Shown here piece after piece: positions 34,622 through 35,187 of a stretch of DNA of 35,187 nt (positions within the stretch are counted from its first letter, which is position 1; each line of letters opens with the position of its first letter). The DNA is from Stutzerimonas stutzeri. GTDB taxonomy: Bacteria > Pseudomonadota > Gammaproteobacteria > Pseudomonadales > Pseudomonadaceae. Position numbers and translations under genes: made by a program. The stretch lies in NCBI RefSeq assembly GCF_000935215.1, contig NZ_JXXD01000001.1:1-35187 (forward strand). The letters run 5' to 3'. Below the pieces are notes generated by a model that was not told where the DNA came from, ran no database searches, and saw only the letters and a program-made list of their open reading frames with translations.

Positions 34622-35187
34622 GCGCGTTTCTCCTTCGCAGGCGTCTCGGCGTCTGCTTCGGTCTGCTCGGCCTGCGGCTGGCGCAGCTTGCGGATCAGCT
34701 CCAGTTCGGACTGGAAGTCGACGTAGTGCGGCAGCTTCAGGTGCGAGACGAAGCCGGCCGCCTCGACGTTGTCGCAGTGCATCAGGACGAATTCCTCCTG
34801 CTGCGCCGGTCCCTGCACCTCCTCGCCGTACTCGCCGGCACGCAGCGCGCGGTCGACCAGCGCCATGCCCATCGCCTTGCGCTCCGCGTAGCCGAAGGCC
34901 AGGCCGTAGCCGCGGGTGAACTGCGCCTGTGCAGCGCTCTCGCCGACGAACTGGTTGACCATCTCGCACTCGGTCAGCTCGATCTCGCCGAGGCAGACCG
35001 GAAAGCCCAGCTCCTGCGGCTCGATCCAGACCTCGGCGGTGCCGATGCGGATCTCGCCGGCGAACGGGTGGTTGCGGCCGTAGCCACGCTGGGTCGAATA
35101 ACCCAGCGCCAGCAGGAAGCCCTCGTCGCCGCGCGCCAGTGCCTGCAGGCGTTCGGCGCGGCTGCAGGGCAGCTCCAGTGGCTCGCG
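34618..35187 (-). CDS. phnI: C-P lyase subunit PhnI, C-terminal part
   Basis: The reading frame is open from the right window edge to the TGA at 34618, giving the last 189 residues of PhnI, the nucleosidase-like subunit that with PhnG, H, J and L couples ATP ribose to phosphonate. Visible landmarks are LALGYSTQRGYGRNHPFAGEIRIG and PVCLGEIELTECEMVNQFVGES, then KLPHYVDFQSELELIRKLR. The C-terminal tail after this is acidic and Ala-rich. The 5' end, and any phnF, G or H genes, lie outside the window. Confidence 0.95.
   Translation of the reverse strand, partial: REPLELPCSRAERLQALARGDEGFLLALGYSTQRGYGRNHPFAGEIRIGTAEVWIEPQELGFPVCLGEIELTECEMVNQFVGESAAQAQFTRGYGLAFGYAERKAMGMALVDRALRAGEYGEEVQGPAQQEEFVLMHCDNVEAAGFVSHLKLPHYVDFQSELELIRKLRQPQAEQTEADAETPAKEKRA

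Noticed and set aside
33752..34969. Long N-terminal extension of PhnJ
   Set aside because: The upstream frame is phnI in another phase; ATG 34621 gives exact correspondence with E. coli PhnJ cysteine positions at an offset of 6.

Overview
The window is GC-rich and tightly packed, and looks like the chromosome of a Pseudomonas-lineage gammaproteobacterium, most likely of the Stutzerimonas (P. stutzeri) group. The main evidence is a LysR-type trpI divergent from trpBA, typical of pseudomonads, together with a YghU-type glutathione transferase, a TAXI-type TRAP transporter, a phn C-P lyase operon and several Pseudomonas-style short palindromic repeats. The species assignment is inference; no rRNA or tRNA gene was seen.

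Layout. 0-3.4 kb: a YghU-like enzyme, then a hipBA toxin-antitoxin operon preceded by two matching 22-bp dyads, then an unrecognised small gene coupled to a DUF1289 gene. 3.5-7.1 kb: a small cupin, trpA, trpB with a one-base frameshift, and the divergent regulator trpI. 7.4-9.5 kb: a secreted subtilisin-like protease gene broken by a frameshift and a stop codon, then a secreted DUF3060 protein. 9.5-16.6 kb: a galactose/galactofuranose sugar locus. galE points one way. In the other direction lie a glycosyltransferase, UDP-galactopyranose mutase (glf), a clan GH-A glycosidase, an MsbA-like ABC exporter and a KTSC protein, mostly with overlapping ends. 16.8-21.7 kb: dodecin, a CPA1 Na+/H+ antiporter, a luciferase-like oxidoreductase, two tandem paralogous lipoproteins and a lipoprotein-like predicted aminopeptidase.

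21.9-23.8 kb: a two-gene operon of ferritin-like proteins with diiron-type ligand motifs. This is followed by a terminator and an approximately 700-bp non-coding element made of two diverged inverted arms. 24.8-28.3 kb: a TAXI-TRAP uptake operon (binding protein, REP-like hairpin, fused permease, DUF1850 protein, terminator). 28.7-29.7 kb: a helix-hairpin-helix protein, a small secreted protein and a cluster of short palindromes. 29.7 kb to the right edge: phnI (partial), J, K, L, M, N and P, all on the minus strand with overlapping or near-overlapping ends, encoding the catalytic part of phosphonate C-P lyase.

The least explained parts are the ferritin-like pair, the glf/glycosidase/exporter operon, the hip operators and the two non-coding repeat families. 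The two broken genes (trpB and the S8 protease) need read-level confirmation before any biological reading.
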